A stretch of DNA of 64,000 nt from Gallaecimonas pentaromativorans (GCF_003751625.1 NZ_RJUL01000003.1:372001-436000), one strand, 5' to 3'. Shown: positions 41,179 to 50,153, counted from the first letter of the stretch. Translations and numbers: made by a program. The notes: generated from the sequence alone by a model not told the origin.

Positions 41179-42834
41179 ATGCAGGCCGATACCCAACGCA
41201 ACTGGTGCAGCCGCCGCCAGGATAAAGCCCGGCGCCTGAGCCAGCTTGAGTCCCTTACTACCGGCAAAGAAATCCCCACCGCCCGCATTGTCGAGGCCCT
41301 GGAATTGCTGCTCGAACCGGGCGACAAGGTGGTGCTGGAAGGCAACAACCAAAAACAAGCCGATTTCCTTTCCCGCTCCCTGGGCCAGGTAGACAGCGGC
41401 AAAATCCACGACCTGCACATGGTGATGCCCAGCGTCGGCCGCCCCGAGCACCTGGATTTGTTTGAAAACGGCGTGGCCCGCAAACTGGACTTTTCCTTCT
41501 CCGGCCCCCAGAGCCTGCGTATCGGCCAGCTGATGGAAGACGGCCTCTTGGAAGTGGGCGCCATCCACACCTACATCGAGCTCTACGCCCGGCTCTTTGT
41601 GGATCTGACCCCGAGGATGGCGCTGCTGGCAGGCTTTAAGGCCGACCGGGCCGGCAATATCTACACCGGGCCTTCTACCGAAGACACCCCGGCGCTGGTG
41701 GAAGCCGCCGCCTTTAAAGACGGCATCGTTATCTTCCAGGTTAATGAAATCGTTGACGATGTAAGCGACCTGCCAAGGGTGGATATCCCCGCCAGTTGGG
41801 TCGATTTCATCGTGCTGGCCGACAAGCCCTTTTATATCGAGCCGCTCTTTACCCGCGACCCGCGCCTCATTACCGACGTGCACGTATTGATGGCGATGAT
41901 GGCCCTAAAAGGCATCTACGCCCGCCACCAGGTGCAGTCGTTGAACCACGGCATCGGCTTTAACACCGCCGCCATCGAGCTGTTGCTGCCCACCTACGGC
42001 GAGGAGCTGGGCCTCAAAGGCAAAATTTGCCGCAACTGGACCCTAAACCCCCACCCGACCCTTATCCCCGCCATCGAAAGCGGCTGGGTGGAAAGCGTGC
42101 ACTGCTTCGGCACCGAGCTGGGCATGGAAGACTACGTGGCTGCCCGCCCCGACATCTTCTTTACCGGCAGCGACGGCTCCCTGCGCTCCAACCGCGCCTT
42201 TTGCCAACTGGCCGGCCAGTACGCGGTGGACATGTTTATCGGCGCCACCTTGCAGGTGGATGGCGATGGCAACTCTTCTACCGTGACCCGGGGCCGGGTC
42301 GCAGGCTTTGGCGGCGCCCCCAACATGGGCCACGACCCAGGCGGCCGTCGCCACGCCAGCCCGGCATGGCTCGATATGCGCACCGACACCCACCCCCTGA
42401 CCAAGGGCAAAAAGCTGGTGGTGCAGATGGTGGAGACCTTCCAAGACGCCAACAAACCCACCCTGGTGGCCGAGCTGGACGCCATCGCCATGGCCAGCGA
42501 TTACCAGATGCCCCTGGCGCCGGTGATGATCTACGCCAGCGACGTGACCCACGTGCTCACCGAAGAAGGCATTGCCTACCTGTATCTGGCCAAATCCCCC
42601 GAAGAGCGCCGGGCCATGGTGGCGGCAGTGGCGGGCATTACCCCCATTGGCCTTGCCCGTGACCCGATTGAGACCGCGCGCCTGCGCGCCGAAGGGCTGG
42701 TGGCCTACCCGGAAGATTTGGGCATCAAACGCTCAGAGGCCACCCGCGACAAGCTTGCCGCCAAGAGCATCAGCGAGCTGCAGGCCTGGTCCGGCGGCCT
42801 CTATCAGCCCCCTGCCAAATTTCGGAGCTGGTGA
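41179..42834 (+). CDS. mdcA: malonate decarboxylase alpha subunit (acyl carrier protein transferase)
   Basis: MdcA of 551 residues. It exchanges acetyl for malonyl on the acyl carrier protein MdcC, the first step of biotin-independent malonate decarboxylation in the cytoplasm. The start MQADTQRNWCSRRQDKARRLSQLE is followed by LEPGDKVVLEGNNQKQADFL and RNWTLNPHPTLIPAIESGWVESVHCFGTELGMEDY. VTRGRVAGFGGAPNMGHDPGGRRHASPAWLDM is highly conserved in the family. It is first in the operon, downstream of a LysR-type palindrome. The mdcB start overlaps its stop (TGATG). Confidence 0.95.
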   Translation: MQADTQRNWCSRRQDKARRLSQLESLTTGKEIPTARIVEALELLLEPGDKVVLEGNNQKQADFLSRSLGQVDSGKIHDLHMVMPSVGRPEHLDLFENGVARKLDFSFSGPQSLRIGQLMEDGLLEVGAIHTYIELYARLFVDLTPRMALLAGFKADRAGNIYTGPSTEDTPALVEAAAFKDGIVIFQVNEIVDDVSDLPRVDIPASWVDFIVLADKPFYIEPLFTRDPRLITDVHVLMAMMALKGIYARHQVQSLNHGIGFNTAAIELLLPTYGEELGLKGKICRNWTLNPHPTLIPAIESGWVESVHCFGTELGMEDYVAARPDIFFTGSDGSLRSNRAFCQLAGQYAVDMFIGATLQVDGDGNSSTVTRGRVAGFGGAPNMGHDPGGRRHASPAWLDMRTDTHPLTKGKKLVVQMVETFQDANKPTLVAELDAIAMASDYQMPLAPVMIYASDVTHVLTEEGIAYLYLAKSPEERRAMVAAVAGITPIGLARDPIETARLRAEGLVAYPEDLGIKRSEATRDKLAAKSISELQAWSGGLYQPPAKFRSW

Positions 42835-43661
42835 TGAAAGCCCTTGCCCTCACCCCTTCGGCACACAAAGCGGCCCTGGCCCGCTGGGCCTTGCTGGCCG
42901 AGGCCGAACTCACCCCCAAACCGGCGCTGGTGGACAGGCGCTCAAGCGGCGCCCATGGCGATATGGACTTGGCGCTGATGCGCCGCTCCGCCGCCGCCCT
43001 TGAGCCCTGGTTTGCAAAAATGGCGGCGCTGACTGGCCCGCGCAACGGGGATTTTCGCGCCGCCCTTGGCCTTTTGGGCCGCGAGGCCGAAAGCGCCATG
43101 TTGGCCGCCACCGGCGGCATCAATACCCACAAGGGCGCCATCTGGGCCTTGGGGTTGCTGCTGGCCGCGCCCGACGCCCCCCAGGCAGAAGCGCTCTTGG
43201 CAAGCGCCGGGGCCTTGGCCCAACTGGCAGACCCTCTCTCCCCGGTCCTGCCCCCAAGCCACGGCGAGCAGGCCATGGCCCGCTATAAGCTCGGCGGCGC
43301 CCGGGCCCAGGCCCAAGCCGGTTTCCCGCAAATTCGTGACCAAGGCCTGCCGGCCCTTCGCCAAAGCCGCGCGCGTGGCGACAGCGAACAAACCGCCCGC
43401 CTTAACAGCCTTTTGGCCATCATGACCGCCCTTAGCGACACCTGCGTGCTGCACCGCGCCGGGCTCAAGGGCCTTGATGCCATGCAGCAAGGCGCCCAGG
43501 CGGTGCTGCAGGCCGGCGGCGCCGGCACCCTCGCTGGCAGGCGCGCCCTCAAACGGCTGGACGCCACCCTTTTAGCCCTAAATGCCTCGGCCGGGGGCGC
43601 TGCCGATCTGCTGGCCGCCACCTTGCTGACCGACAAGCTTTGCCCAGAACAGGAGGGGTAA
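42834..43661 (+). CDS. mdcB: triphosphoribosyl-dephospho-CoA synthase
   Basis: MdcB of 275 residues, of the CitG/MdcB family. It makes 2'-(5''-triphosphoribosyl)-3'-dephospho-CoA, the precursor of the prosthetic group on MdcC. Visible motifs are LTPKPALVDRRSSGAHGDMDLALM near 25-48, the TGGINTHKGAIW segment near 95 and LARQSRARGDSEQ-like motifs near 175-185. Both GTG at 42831 and ATG at 42834 are possible; the ATG, overlapping the mdcA stop, is preferred. The next gene begins on its TAA (TAATG). Confidence 0.92.
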   Translation: MKALALTPSAHKAALARWALLAEAELTPKPALVDRRSSGAHGDMDLALMRRSAAALEPWFAKMAALTGPRNGDFRAALGLLGREAESAMLAATGGINTHKGAIWALGLLLAAPDAPQAEALLASAGALAQLADPLSPVLPPSHGEQAMARYKLGGARAQAQAGFPQIRDQGLPALRQSRARGDSEQTARLNSLLAIMTALSDTCVLHRAGLKGLDAMQQGAQAVLQAGGAGTLAGRRALKRLDATLLALNASAGGAADLLAATLLTDKLCPEQEG

Positions 43662-43972
43662 TGGAAACCTTCGCACTGACCCAAGACGCCACCAACCAGC
43701 CCCTGGGCCGGGCCCTGGTGGGCTGCGTTGCCTCAGGGGACCTGGAAGTGATGATTGAGCCGGCCACCGATGCCAAGGCGCACATTCACATCACCAGCAA
43801 CAGCGCCAACCCCGGCCGCTGGCAGCAGATACTGAGCGCCATCGCCCAAAGCCAGCCGCTGCCGGCCATGCGCATGGACATTCACGACTTTGCCGCCACC
43901 CCGGGGGTGATTCGCCTGCGCATCGAACAAGCCCTGGAACTGGCCAAAGAGGAGGCTAACCATGTCGCATAA
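43661..43972 (+). CDS. mdcC: malonate decarboxylase acyl carrier protein (delta subunit)
   Basis: MdcC of 103 residues. The modified serine is Ser25 in VGCVASGDLEVMIEP, at the same position as in Klebsiella MdcC, where the phosphoribosyl-dephospho-CoA arm is attached. The protein carries malonyl and then acetyl through the cycle. The ATG at 43661 overlaps the mdcB stop. Its end overlaps mdcD by 11 bases. An in-frame codon at 43640 would add seven residues without family similarity and was not used. Confidence 0.94.
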   Translation: METFALTQDATNQPLGRALVGCVASGDLEVMIEPATDAKAHIHITSNSANPGRWQQILSAIAQSQPLPAMRMDIHDFAATPGVIRLRIEQALELAKEEANHVA

Positions 43973-44789
43973 CTTTGCCGACGCCAGCGCCCGCCAGCGG
44001 GCCAAACTGCTGCTCGATGACGGCAGCTTTCGCGAACTTCTCGGCCCCTTTGCCCGCCTCACATCTCCCTGGCTTGAGCGCCAGGGCATAGTGCCGCAGT
44101 TTGACGACGGCGTGGTGATCGCCAAAGGCCGCATCGACGGCCAAAGCGCGGTGGTTGCGGCCATCGAAGGAGGCTTTCAGGGCGGCAGCCTTGGCGAAGT
44201 CGCCGGCGCCAAAATCGCCGGCGCCCTGGAGCTGGCCCTGGAAGACAACCAAAAGGGCATCCCCACCGCCGCCGTGCTGGTGCTGGAAACCGGCGGCGTG
44301 CGCCTGCAAGAGGCCAACCTTGGCCTGGCCGCCATCGCCGAAATTCAATCGGCCATTGTCGAGCTTCGCGCCCACCAGCCGGTTATCGGCATTATCACAG
44401 GGCCCGTGGGCTGCTTTGGCGGCATGTCCATCGCCGCCGGTCTTTGCAGCTACCTCATCATGACCCGCGAGGGGCGTCTGGGCCTCAACGGCCCGCTGGT
44501 TATCGAGCAAGAAGCGGGCATCGGTGAATACAACGCCGCCGACCGGCCCTTTATCTGGAGCCTTTCTGGCGGCGAGCAGCGCCTGGCCGGCGGCTTGGTG
44601 GACGCCTGCACCGGCGAGAGCACAGGCAGCGTTGCCAGCGCCCTGCGTTACTACCTGAAAAAGGGCCTGCCCAAGGTGCAGCGCAGCGACGCCTTTGACC
44701 GTTTCCTGCCGGCCCTTTTGGAGCTGGACAACAGCCAGCAGCTGGACGCCGCCGGCGCCCGGGCCATTTTAAAAGGAGTGCAAGCATGA
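43962..44789 (+). CDS. mdcD: malonate decarboxylase beta subunit
   Basis: MdcD of 275 residues, a crotonase-fold carboxyltransferase-like protein that with MdcE releases CO2 from malonyl-MdcC. Typical segments are LGPFARLTSPWLERQGIVPQFDDGVVIAKGRIDG, AVVAAIEGGFQGGSLGEV, VLVLETGGVRLQEANLGL and the oxyanion-forming GPVGCFGGMSIAAGLC. A ribosome-binding site AGAGGAGG lies inside mdcC. The end overlaps mdcE by four bases, so stoichiometric translation is likely. Confidence 0.94.
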   Translation: MSHNFADASARQRAKLLLDDGSFRELLGPFARLTSPWLERQGIVPQFDDGVVIAKGRIDGQSAVVAAIEGGFQGGSLGEVAGAKIAGALELALEDNQKGIPTAAVLVLETGGVRLQEANLGLAAIAEIQSAIVELRAHQPVIGIITGPVGCFGGMSIAAGLCSYLIMTREGRLGLNGPLVIEQEAGIGEYNAADRPFIWSLSGGEQRLAGGLVDACTGESTGSVASALRYYLKKGLPKVQRSDAFDRFLPALLELDNSQQLDAAGARAILKGVQA

Positions 44790-45568
44790 GCCGTGGCCAA
44801 CACTGGTTTGACGCCCTGACCCAGAACATGCAGCAAAAGGCCGGCCCCGTGCCCTCGGTGTGCGTTGCCGACGGCGAGTTGGCCGGCCGCCCCTGCCGGG
44901 TCATTTTGGTGCGCCCCGATGCCGCCAACCCCTTCCCCCGCGCCCGCAGCGGCGAAGTGGGGCTGCTGGAAGGCTGGGCGCTCGCTAAGGTGGTGCAGGA
45001 AGCCACCGGCGATAAGCGCACCCTGCTGGCCATTGTCGATGTGCCCAGCCAAGCCTATGGCCGGCGCGAAGAGGCGCTGGGCATCCACCAGGCCCTAGCC
45101 GCCGCCGCTGGCGCCTACGCCAAGGCCCGCCAGGCCGGGCACCCGGTGCTGGCGCTGTTGGTAGGCAAGGCCATGTCCGGCGCCTTTTTGGCCCACGGCT
45201 ACCAGGCCAACGCCATCCTGGCCCTGGACGATGCCGGTGTCATGGTGCACGCCATGGGCAAGGCCGCTGCGGCCAGGGTCACCCAGCGCAGCGAAGAAGA
45301 CTTGGACCGCCTGGCCGCCAGCATCCCGCCCATGGCCTACGACCTTAAAAACTACGCCTCTTTGGGGCTGCTGAGCGGCCGCATTGCCGTGTCAAGCGCC
45401 GAGGCCCCCACCGGCAGCGACCTTGAAAAGGTCAACGCCGCCCTTGCCGCTGCCCAGCAGCAAGCTCTTGGCAGCACCAGCCTTGCCCACCGCCTGGACG
45501 GCGAAAACCGCCGAGCCTCCAAGAAAGTGCGCCAGTTGCTGCGCCAGCAATGGGCGCTGGAGTCATGA
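44786..45568 (+). CDS. mdcE: malonate decarboxylase gamma subunit
   Basis: MdcE of 260 residues, the codecarboxylase partner of MdcD. Characteristic parts are VCVADGELAGRPCRVILVRPDAANPFPRARSGEVGL near 29-64, LLAIVDVPSQAYGRREEALGIHQAL near 78 and LALLVGKAMSGAFLAHGYQANAILAL near 122, with the glycine pair of a crotonase-type active site. It is translationally coupled on both sides (ATGA overlaps with mdcD and mdcG). Confidence 0.93.
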   Translation: MSRGQHWFDALTQNMQQKAGPVPSVCVADGELAGRPCRVILVRPDAANPFPRARSGEVGLLEGWALAKVVQEATGDKRTLLAIVDVPSQAYGRREEALGIHQALAAAAGAYAKARQAGHPVLALLVGKAMSGAFLAHGYQANAILALDDAGVMVHAMGKAAAARVTQRSEEDLDRLAASIPPMAYDLKNYASLGLLSGRIAVSSAEAPTGSDLEKVNAALAAAQQQALGSTSLAHRLDGENRRASKKVRQLLRQQWALES

Positions 45569-46185
45569 ACTGGCAGCCCCACGACTTGTTGTGGGTGAAA
45601 CCCGGCAGCCTGTTGGCGCCGGCCGGGGAGCAGCTGGCGCCCTGGGCGGCGGCGCTTACCGGCCCGGTGGTGGTGCGCCGGGCACCCAGTAGCGCCACCT
45701 TGGTGCCGGTGGGGCTTCGCGGCAGCAATAAGGCCGAACGCCAGGGCGCCTTTGTACCCAAGGCCGCGGTAGAAAAGGCCCTGACGCCTTTTGATCTGGT
45801 GCGCCATAAAAGCTGGTTCGGCCACCCCCTTCGTGGCCAGCACCCGGTGCTGGTGACCCTTGACCGGGTAGCGGGGCTTCTTGGCGATTATCAGTGGGGC
45901 ATCACCGGCAGCCTGGGGTATGAACTGGCAAGCGGCATCCGCCAACTGACCGACAGCTCAGATCTCGACCTGCTGCTGCACTGCCAGGGGCCACTGGCAA
46001 GAAGCGAGGCCAAGGCGCTGTGGCAGGCGCTCAACCTTGGCCCTTGCCAGCTCGACGTGCAGTTGGCGCTGCCGGGGGGCGCCGTGGCGCTTGCCGAGTG
46101 GGCAGGCCCCAGCACCAAGGTCCTTTTGAAAACCGACCTGGGGCCGCTGTTGACCGGCCAGCCCTGGCAGGAGTTGGTGGCATGA
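45565..46185 (+). CDS. mdcG: malonate decarboxylase holo-ACP synthase (phosphoribosyl-dephospho-CoA transferase)
   Basis: MdcG of 206 residues. It transfers the triphosphoribosyl-dephospho-CoA made by MdcB onto Ser25 of MdcC. The N-terminus MNWQPHDLLWVKPGSLL is usual. The nucleotidyltransferase-like signature SDLDLLLHCQGPL near 132 has the Asp pair needed for metal binding. The start at 45565 overlaps the mdcE stop (ATGA); an in-frame upstream codon lacks similarity. Confidence 0.93.
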   Translation: MNWQPHDLLWVKPGSLLAPAGEQLAPWAAALTGPVVVRRAPSSATLVPVGLRGSNKAERQGAFVPKAAVEKALTPFDLVRHKSWFGHPLRGQHPVLVTLDRVAGLLGDYQWGITGSLGYELASGIRQLTDSSDLDLLLHCQGPLARSEAKALWQALNLGPCQLDVQLALPGGAVALAEWAGPSTKVLLKTDLGPLLTGQPWQELVA

Positions 46186-47087
46186 GCGCCGTCTTTACCT
46201 GCCCAGGCCAGGGGGCCCAGCGCCCCGGCATGCTGCAAAAGCTGCCGGCGCATCCTGCCGCCCAAGCCGTGGCTGCCAGCGCCGAGGCGGTGTTGGGCCT
46301 GACCCTCGGCGCCCTCGACAGCCCCCAGGCCCTTGGCCACAGTCGCAACGTGCAATTATCGCTCTTGATAAGTAGCGTTGCCTGGGGCCGCTACCTGCTG
46401 AGTGAGGGCTGCAAGCCGCGCTTTGTGCTGGGGTTGTCCATCGGCGCCTTCCCGGCGGCGGTGCTGGCCGAAAGCCTGGCTTTTGAAGACGCTTTGCAAC
46501 TGGTGGCCCTGCGCGGGAACCTGATGCAAAACGCCTTTCCCAGCGGTTTTGGCATGATGGCGGTAACGGGCCTGGACCGTTACCAGGTGCAAGCCATCTT
46601 GGACGGCAATGCAGAGGCGGTGTACCTGGCCAATATCAATGCCGACAACCAGTGCGTGCTCTCTGGCCCCTGGGCCGGGATGGACGCCCTTAAGCCGCTG
46701 ATCGCCAAGGCGGGCGGCCACTGCCAGGCCCTGAGTGTGACGGTGCCGTCCCACTGCCCGCTGCTGGACGAGCAGGCCCTGGTACTGAAATCCGCCCTGG
46801 ATAAGGTGGCCATGCAGGCCCCCCGCATCGGTTATGTCAGTGCCAGCAAGGCGCGGCAGCTGCGGGACAAAGACGCCATCCGCGACGATTTGGCCATGAA
46901 CATGGCGCGGCAGGTGCACTGGCTCGATGCCAGCCGCCTGCTGGCCGAGCGCGGCGTCCAAGCCGCCATCGAACTGCCCCCCAGCGGCACCCTCACCGGC
47001 TTGTTTCGCCGGGTGATGCCGCAGGGGCACTGCGTCGGGGCAGACAGCACCCGGCTCGATAGCCTTCAGCTTTTATGCAGCGGCTGA
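46182..47087 (+). CDS. mdcH: malonyl-CoA:ACP transacylase of malonate decarboxylase
   Basis: MdcH of 301 residues, an FabD-like transacylase. It loads malonyl from malonyl-CoA onto MdcC to start the cycle. The oxyanion loop is FTCPGQGAQRPGML at the start; the serine nucleophile is in VLGLSIGAFPAAVLAE near 84-99; the histidine is in VTVPSHCPLLDEQ near 190. The ATG at 46182 overlaps the mdcG stop. It is followed after 67 bases by the transporter genes madL and madM, the order found in Pseudomonas. Confidence 0.93.
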   Translation: MSAVFTCPGQGAQRPGMLQKLPAHPAAQAVAASAEAVLGLTLGALDSPQALGHSRNVQLSLLISSVAWGRYLLSEGCKPRFVLGLSIGAFPAAVLAESLAFEDALQLVALRGNLMQNAFPSGFGMMAVTGLDRYQVQAILDGNAEAVYLANINADNQCVLSGPWAGMDALKPLIAKAGGHCQALSVTVPSHCPLLDEQALVLKSALDKVAMQAPRIGYVSASKARQLRDKDAIRDDLAMNMARQVHWLDASRLLAERGVQAAIELPPSGTLTGLFRRVMPQGHCVGADSTRLDSLQLLCSG

Positions 47088-47154
47088 AGGCCAACACCGG
47101 GGCGCGTCAGCTGTACGCCCTGGCACATAAAAACGACGACAGCGGAGAAACAAC

Positions 47155-47565
47155 ATGATCATCTACGGCGTTACCTTACTGGCGGTATGCACCTTGCTGG
47201 GTGTGGCCATCGGCCAGGTTCTTGGCACCTTGATAGGGATACCCGCCAACGTGGGCGGCGTCGGTATCGCCATGGTGCTGTTGGTCTTGGTGGGCAGTGC
47301 CTTGCAAAAACGCGGCGTGCTGGACATCAAAAGCGAACAGGGCATCGAGTTCTTCAGTGCCATTTACATTCCGGTAGTGGTGGCCATGGCCGCCAAGCAA
47401 AACGTCTACGGCGCTCTGACCGGCGGTCCCATGGCCATTACTGCCGGTGTAACCGCGGTGGTGATTGGCTTTGCGCTGGTGCCGGTACTGGACCGCTGGG
47501 GGCGGGAAAGTCGAAGCGAAGAACCCACCGAAACCTTGACCGCCGAGGAGAGCCGCCATGTTTGA
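47155..47565 (+). CDS. madL: malonate transporter subunit MadL
   Basis: MadL of 136 residues, the small subunit of the sodium-dependent malonate symporter MadLM in the inner membrane. Four hydrophobic helices are visible: IIYGVTLLAVCTLLGVAIGQVLG, a GIAMVLLVLVG segment, YIPVVVAMAAKQN and ITAGVTAVVIGFALVPVL. The tail is acidic and polar. AGCGGAG precedes the ATG. It overlaps madM by eight bases, as expected for subunits made together. Confidence 0.92.
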   Translation: MIIYGVTLLAVCTLLGVAIGQVLGTLIGIPANVGGVGIAMVLLVLVGSALQKRGVLDIKSEQGIEFFSAIYIPVVVAMAAKQNVYGALTGGPMAITAGVTAVVIGFALVPVLDRWGRESRSEEPTETLTAEESRHV

Positions 47566-48328
47566 TGCCCTGCTTAAAGTCTCCACCACCTACAGCATGG
47601 TGGTGGGCTTCGCGGTTATCGGCCTTATCATGTGGCTGTCGTACTGGCTGTCGGCCAAGCTCACCTCCGGCCGTATCCACGGCAGCGCCATCGCCATCCT
47701 GTGCGGCCTGGTGCTGGCCTACATCGGCGGCGTTATCAGCGGCGGCAAACACGGCCTGATGGATCTACCACTACTCTCTGGCATCGGTATTGTCGGCGGC
47801 ACCATGCTGCGGGACTTTGCCATTGTTGCCACCGGCTTCGGGGTTAACGTGCAGGAGCTGAAAAAAGCCGGCATATCCGGGGTGGTGGCGCTGCTGCTGG
47901 GGGTCCTTTCCTCCTTTGTGGCCGGGGTGGCGGTGGCCATGGCCTTTGGCTACACCGATGCGGTGAGCCTGACCACCATCGGCGCTGGCGCCGTGACCTA
48001 CATCGTTGGCCCGGTCACCGGCGCCGCCATCGGTGCCAGCTCGGAAGTGATGGCGCTGTCCATCGCCGCCGGTTTGGTTAAATCCATCCTGGTGATGGTC
48101 GCCACCCCCTTTGTGGCCAAGTACATCGGCCTTAACAACCCCCGCACCGCCGTGCTGTTCGGCGGCCTGATGGGCACCTCCAGCGGCGTTGCAGCCGGCC
48201 TTGCCGCCACCGACCCGAAACTGGTGCCTTACGGCTGCCTGACCGCCGCCTTCTACACCGCCGCCGGCTGCCTGATGGGCCCGTCGGTATTGTTCCTGGC
48301 GATGCTGGCCATCACCGGCCACCACTAA
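47558..48328 (+). CDS. madM: malonate transporter subunit MadM
   Basis: MadM of 256 residues, the large subunit of the malonate:Na+ symporter. It is hydrophobic throughout, with about eight helices. Family segments are YSMVVGFAVIGLIMWLSYWLSAKLTSGRIHGSAIAI, ISGGKHGLMDLPLLSGIGIVGGTMLRDFAI and AVLFGGLMGTSSGVAAGLAATD. Its ATG at 47558 lies inside the end of madL. A strong terminator follows 37 bases after the stop, before mdcR. Together with MdcA-H it lets the cell import and use malonate as a carbon source (acetyl-CoA and CO2). Confidence 0.93.
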   Translation: MFDALLKVSTTYSMVVGFAVIGLIMWLSYWLSAKLTSGRIHGSAIAILCGLVLAYIGGVISGGKHGLMDLPLLSGIGIVGGTMLRDFAIVATGFGVNVQELKKAGISGVVALLLGVLSSFVAGVAVAMAFGYTDAVSLTTIGAGAVTYIVGPVTGAAIGASSEVMALSIAAGLVKSILVMVATPFVAKYIGLNNPRTAVLFGGLMGTSSGVAAGLAATDPKLVPYGCLTAAFYTAAGCLMGPSVLFLAMLAITGHH

Positions 48329-48365
48329 AGTCCCATTGCCTGCCATGGCTTGGCAGCAGATAGTC

Positions 48366-48392
48366 AAAGGGCCGGGCAACCGGCCCTTTTTT
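48366..48392 (+). terminator. terminator between madM and mdcR
   Basis: GGGCCGG-GCAA-CCGGCCC between three A's and six T's. The mdcR start lies only 12 bases after the T-run. Confidence 0.88.
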
Positions 48393-48404
48393 GTTGGGGG
48401 CGCC

Positions 48405-49319
48405 GTGGACGACGGAATAACACTCAAAAAACTCGATATTTTTCTTACCTTTATGCGCGCCGGCACCCTGGCCGAAGCGGCCGACCAACTGGGGCTGAGC
48501 GTGGTGAGCGTGCACCGGGCCATCCATTCCCTGGAAGAGGCCCTCAAATGCCCGCTGTTTCGCCAGGAGGGGCGCTTGCTGGTGCCGCTGCCCAGCGCCC
48601 AGGTACTGGCCGAGCAAGGCCAGCAGGTGCTGGCATCCCTGGACGACGCCATCAAGGCGGTGCGGGAAACCGCCGGGGTATATTCCAACCAGTTCAAACT
48701 CGGCGCCCTCTATTCGCTGACCCTCGGCACTGTGCCGCAGCTCATAGCTGGCCTTAAGCTCAGAAAAGGCGAACTCAACATCGAGCTGACCCTCGATTCC
48801 AACACCCAGCTTTTTGCCAAGCTAAAAGCCCTGGAGCTGGACGTGATCCTGGTGGCGCTGGAGCCGGGCTTTGACGATCCGGAATTCATCACCCTGCCCC
48901 TCTACCAAGACGATATCTGCCTGGCGGTGCCGCCAGACTCGCCCTTGCAGGCCCTGCCCCAGACCAACCTTGATAACCTTAACGACGCCACCTTCGTGAC
49001 CCTGGCCAAGGGCTTTGCCACCAGCCAGGACAGCTACCGCGCCTTTAACAAGGCCGGCATGACTCCCAACGTGGTGATGCAGGTGTCGGATATTTTCTCG
49101 CTTATTTCCATGGTCAGCGCCGGGGTCGGCCTGGCACTGCTGCCAAGGCGAGTCGAAGCGGTGTTCGAAAATAAAATCCGCCTTATTCCCCTGACTCCCG
49201 AGTGCCAGGTGACCCAGCAAATTTCCATGGTGTGCCTGGCGAGCCGCGAGCGGGACCCGCGCATTTTAAGCTGCATTGCTGAATGCCGCAGTTACGCCAG
49301 GCGTATCGCCCCCAAATGA
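48405..49319 (+). CDS. mdcR: LysR-family regulator of malonate decarboxylase
   Basis: MdcR of 304 residues. LKKLDIFLTFMRAGTLAEAADQLGLSVVSVHRAIHSLEEALKCPLF is the helix-turn-helix. LGALYSLTLGTVPQLIAGLKLRKGELNIELT and SDIFSLISMVSAGVGLALLPRR closely follow Klebsiella MdcR, which activates the mdc operon in the presence of malonate. A GTG at 48405 gives the expected short N-terminus. An ATG at 48345 is in frame, but translation from it would run through the terminator hairpin. Its likely target is the palindrome before mdcA. Confidence 0.88.
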   Translation: MDDGITLKKLDIFLTFMRAGTLAEAADQLGLSVVSVHRAIHSLEEALKCPLFRQEGRLLVPLPSAQVLAEQGQQVLASLDDAIKAVRETAGVYSNQFKLGALYSLTLGTVPQLIAGLKLRKGELNIELTLDSNTQLFAKLKALELDVILVALEPGFDDPEFITLPLYQDDICLAVPPDSPLQALPQTNLDNLNDATFVTLAKGFATSQDSYRAFNKAGMTPNVVMQVSDIFSLISMVSAGVGLALLPRRVEAVFENKIRLIPLTPECQVTQQISMVCLASRERDPRILSCIAECRSYARRIAPK

Positions 49320-49395
49320 GGGCATGCTAGAAGTTGGATATGCTAAGGTGCAAAAAAAGCCAGGAACGGCGCTTAAAAAACAAGGAGATAACCTT

Positions 49396-50139
49396 ATGAC
49401 CGACAGCCCCTCTCTTGAGCATCAGCTCGATTTACAAATTCAGTCCTTCAGCCAGTGTCTGCAACAGGAACTGAGCCAGGCATTTCAGAGCCTCAAGGAA
49501 GAATACGCAGATCCCGCCTACGGCATCTATGCCATCGGCCTGTATTACGACCAGGGCAGCTGGCAACACCTGGCCCCCTTGCTGGCTTCGAAAAAGGCCC
49601 TGGACTGGCAAGCCAACCAGGACCAAGACTCCCCGCTTTCCATAGCAGACCGCATAACCAGCCGCCGCTGGGGGCTGATTGACAACCCCCACGCCCAAAC
49701 CGTGATGGATCAAGATTGGCTGCCCGAGAGCCTGACCGTACTGGAACATATCCATGCCTTGTTGGAAGAAGCAGAAGAGGAAATCGAAGCCACCGAGCCA
49801 GAGCACCGTTTCCACCAAGCCCTTATCGAAGACCTGATAAAGGACTCCTACCTGCAATTGCGGCTGGCGGCCCGGCGGGCACTACTGAACCTCAAAGACG
49901 AACCCTGCTTCCAGGAGTGGCTGGCCGAGACCGGCGCCATATTGGTTACCGACGCCACCCCTTACGACGATGCGGTGCAGATTGAAGACATCCATGCCCT
50001 GAATGATGAAGCGGGTTACCGGCGTTTCTACGAGGGGCGCCAGGCGATGACCGCCATGTGCGCCAAGGAGGCGGCGCTGATCAAGGACATGCCCGATCAC
50101 TGGGTCAATCAAGCCGTCAGGGAGCCGGAGGCCGACTAA
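49396..50139 (+). CDS. DUF4303-like protein
   Basis: A 247-residue soluble acidic protein, MTDSPSLEHQLDLQIQSFSQCLQ at the start. The segment YGIYAIGLYYDQGSWQHLAPLLAS resembles the first strands of DUF4303/SMI1-like domains. A glutamate-rich helix (LLEEAEEEIEATEPEHRFHQALIEDLIKDSYLQL) and a C-terminal strand-helix part follow. DUF4303 proteins are often immunity-like or of unknown role; no toxin gene is next to it. AAGGAG precedes the ATG at 49396. The frame is open upstream into mdcR without similarity. The family call is tentative; that it is a gene is well supported. Confidence 0.7.
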   Translation: MTDSPSLEHQLDLQIQSFSQCLQQELSQAFQSLKEEYADPAYGIYAIGLYYDQGSWQHLAPLLASKKALDWQANQDQDSPLSIADRITSRRWGLIDNPHAQTVMDQDWLPESLTVLEHIHALLEEAEEEIEATEPEHRFHQALIEDLIKDSYLQLRLAARRALLNLKDEPCFQEWLAETGAILVTDATPYDDAVQIEDIHALNDEAGYRRFYEGRQAMTAMCAKEAALIKDMPDHWVNQAVREPEAD

Positions 50140-50153
50140 GGACCCTGTGCATC

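Noticed and set aside
48336-48404. Longer N-terminus for MdcR (TTG 48336 or ATG 48345)
   Set aside because: It would translate through a strong terminator hairpin and adds residues without similarity to known MdcR.
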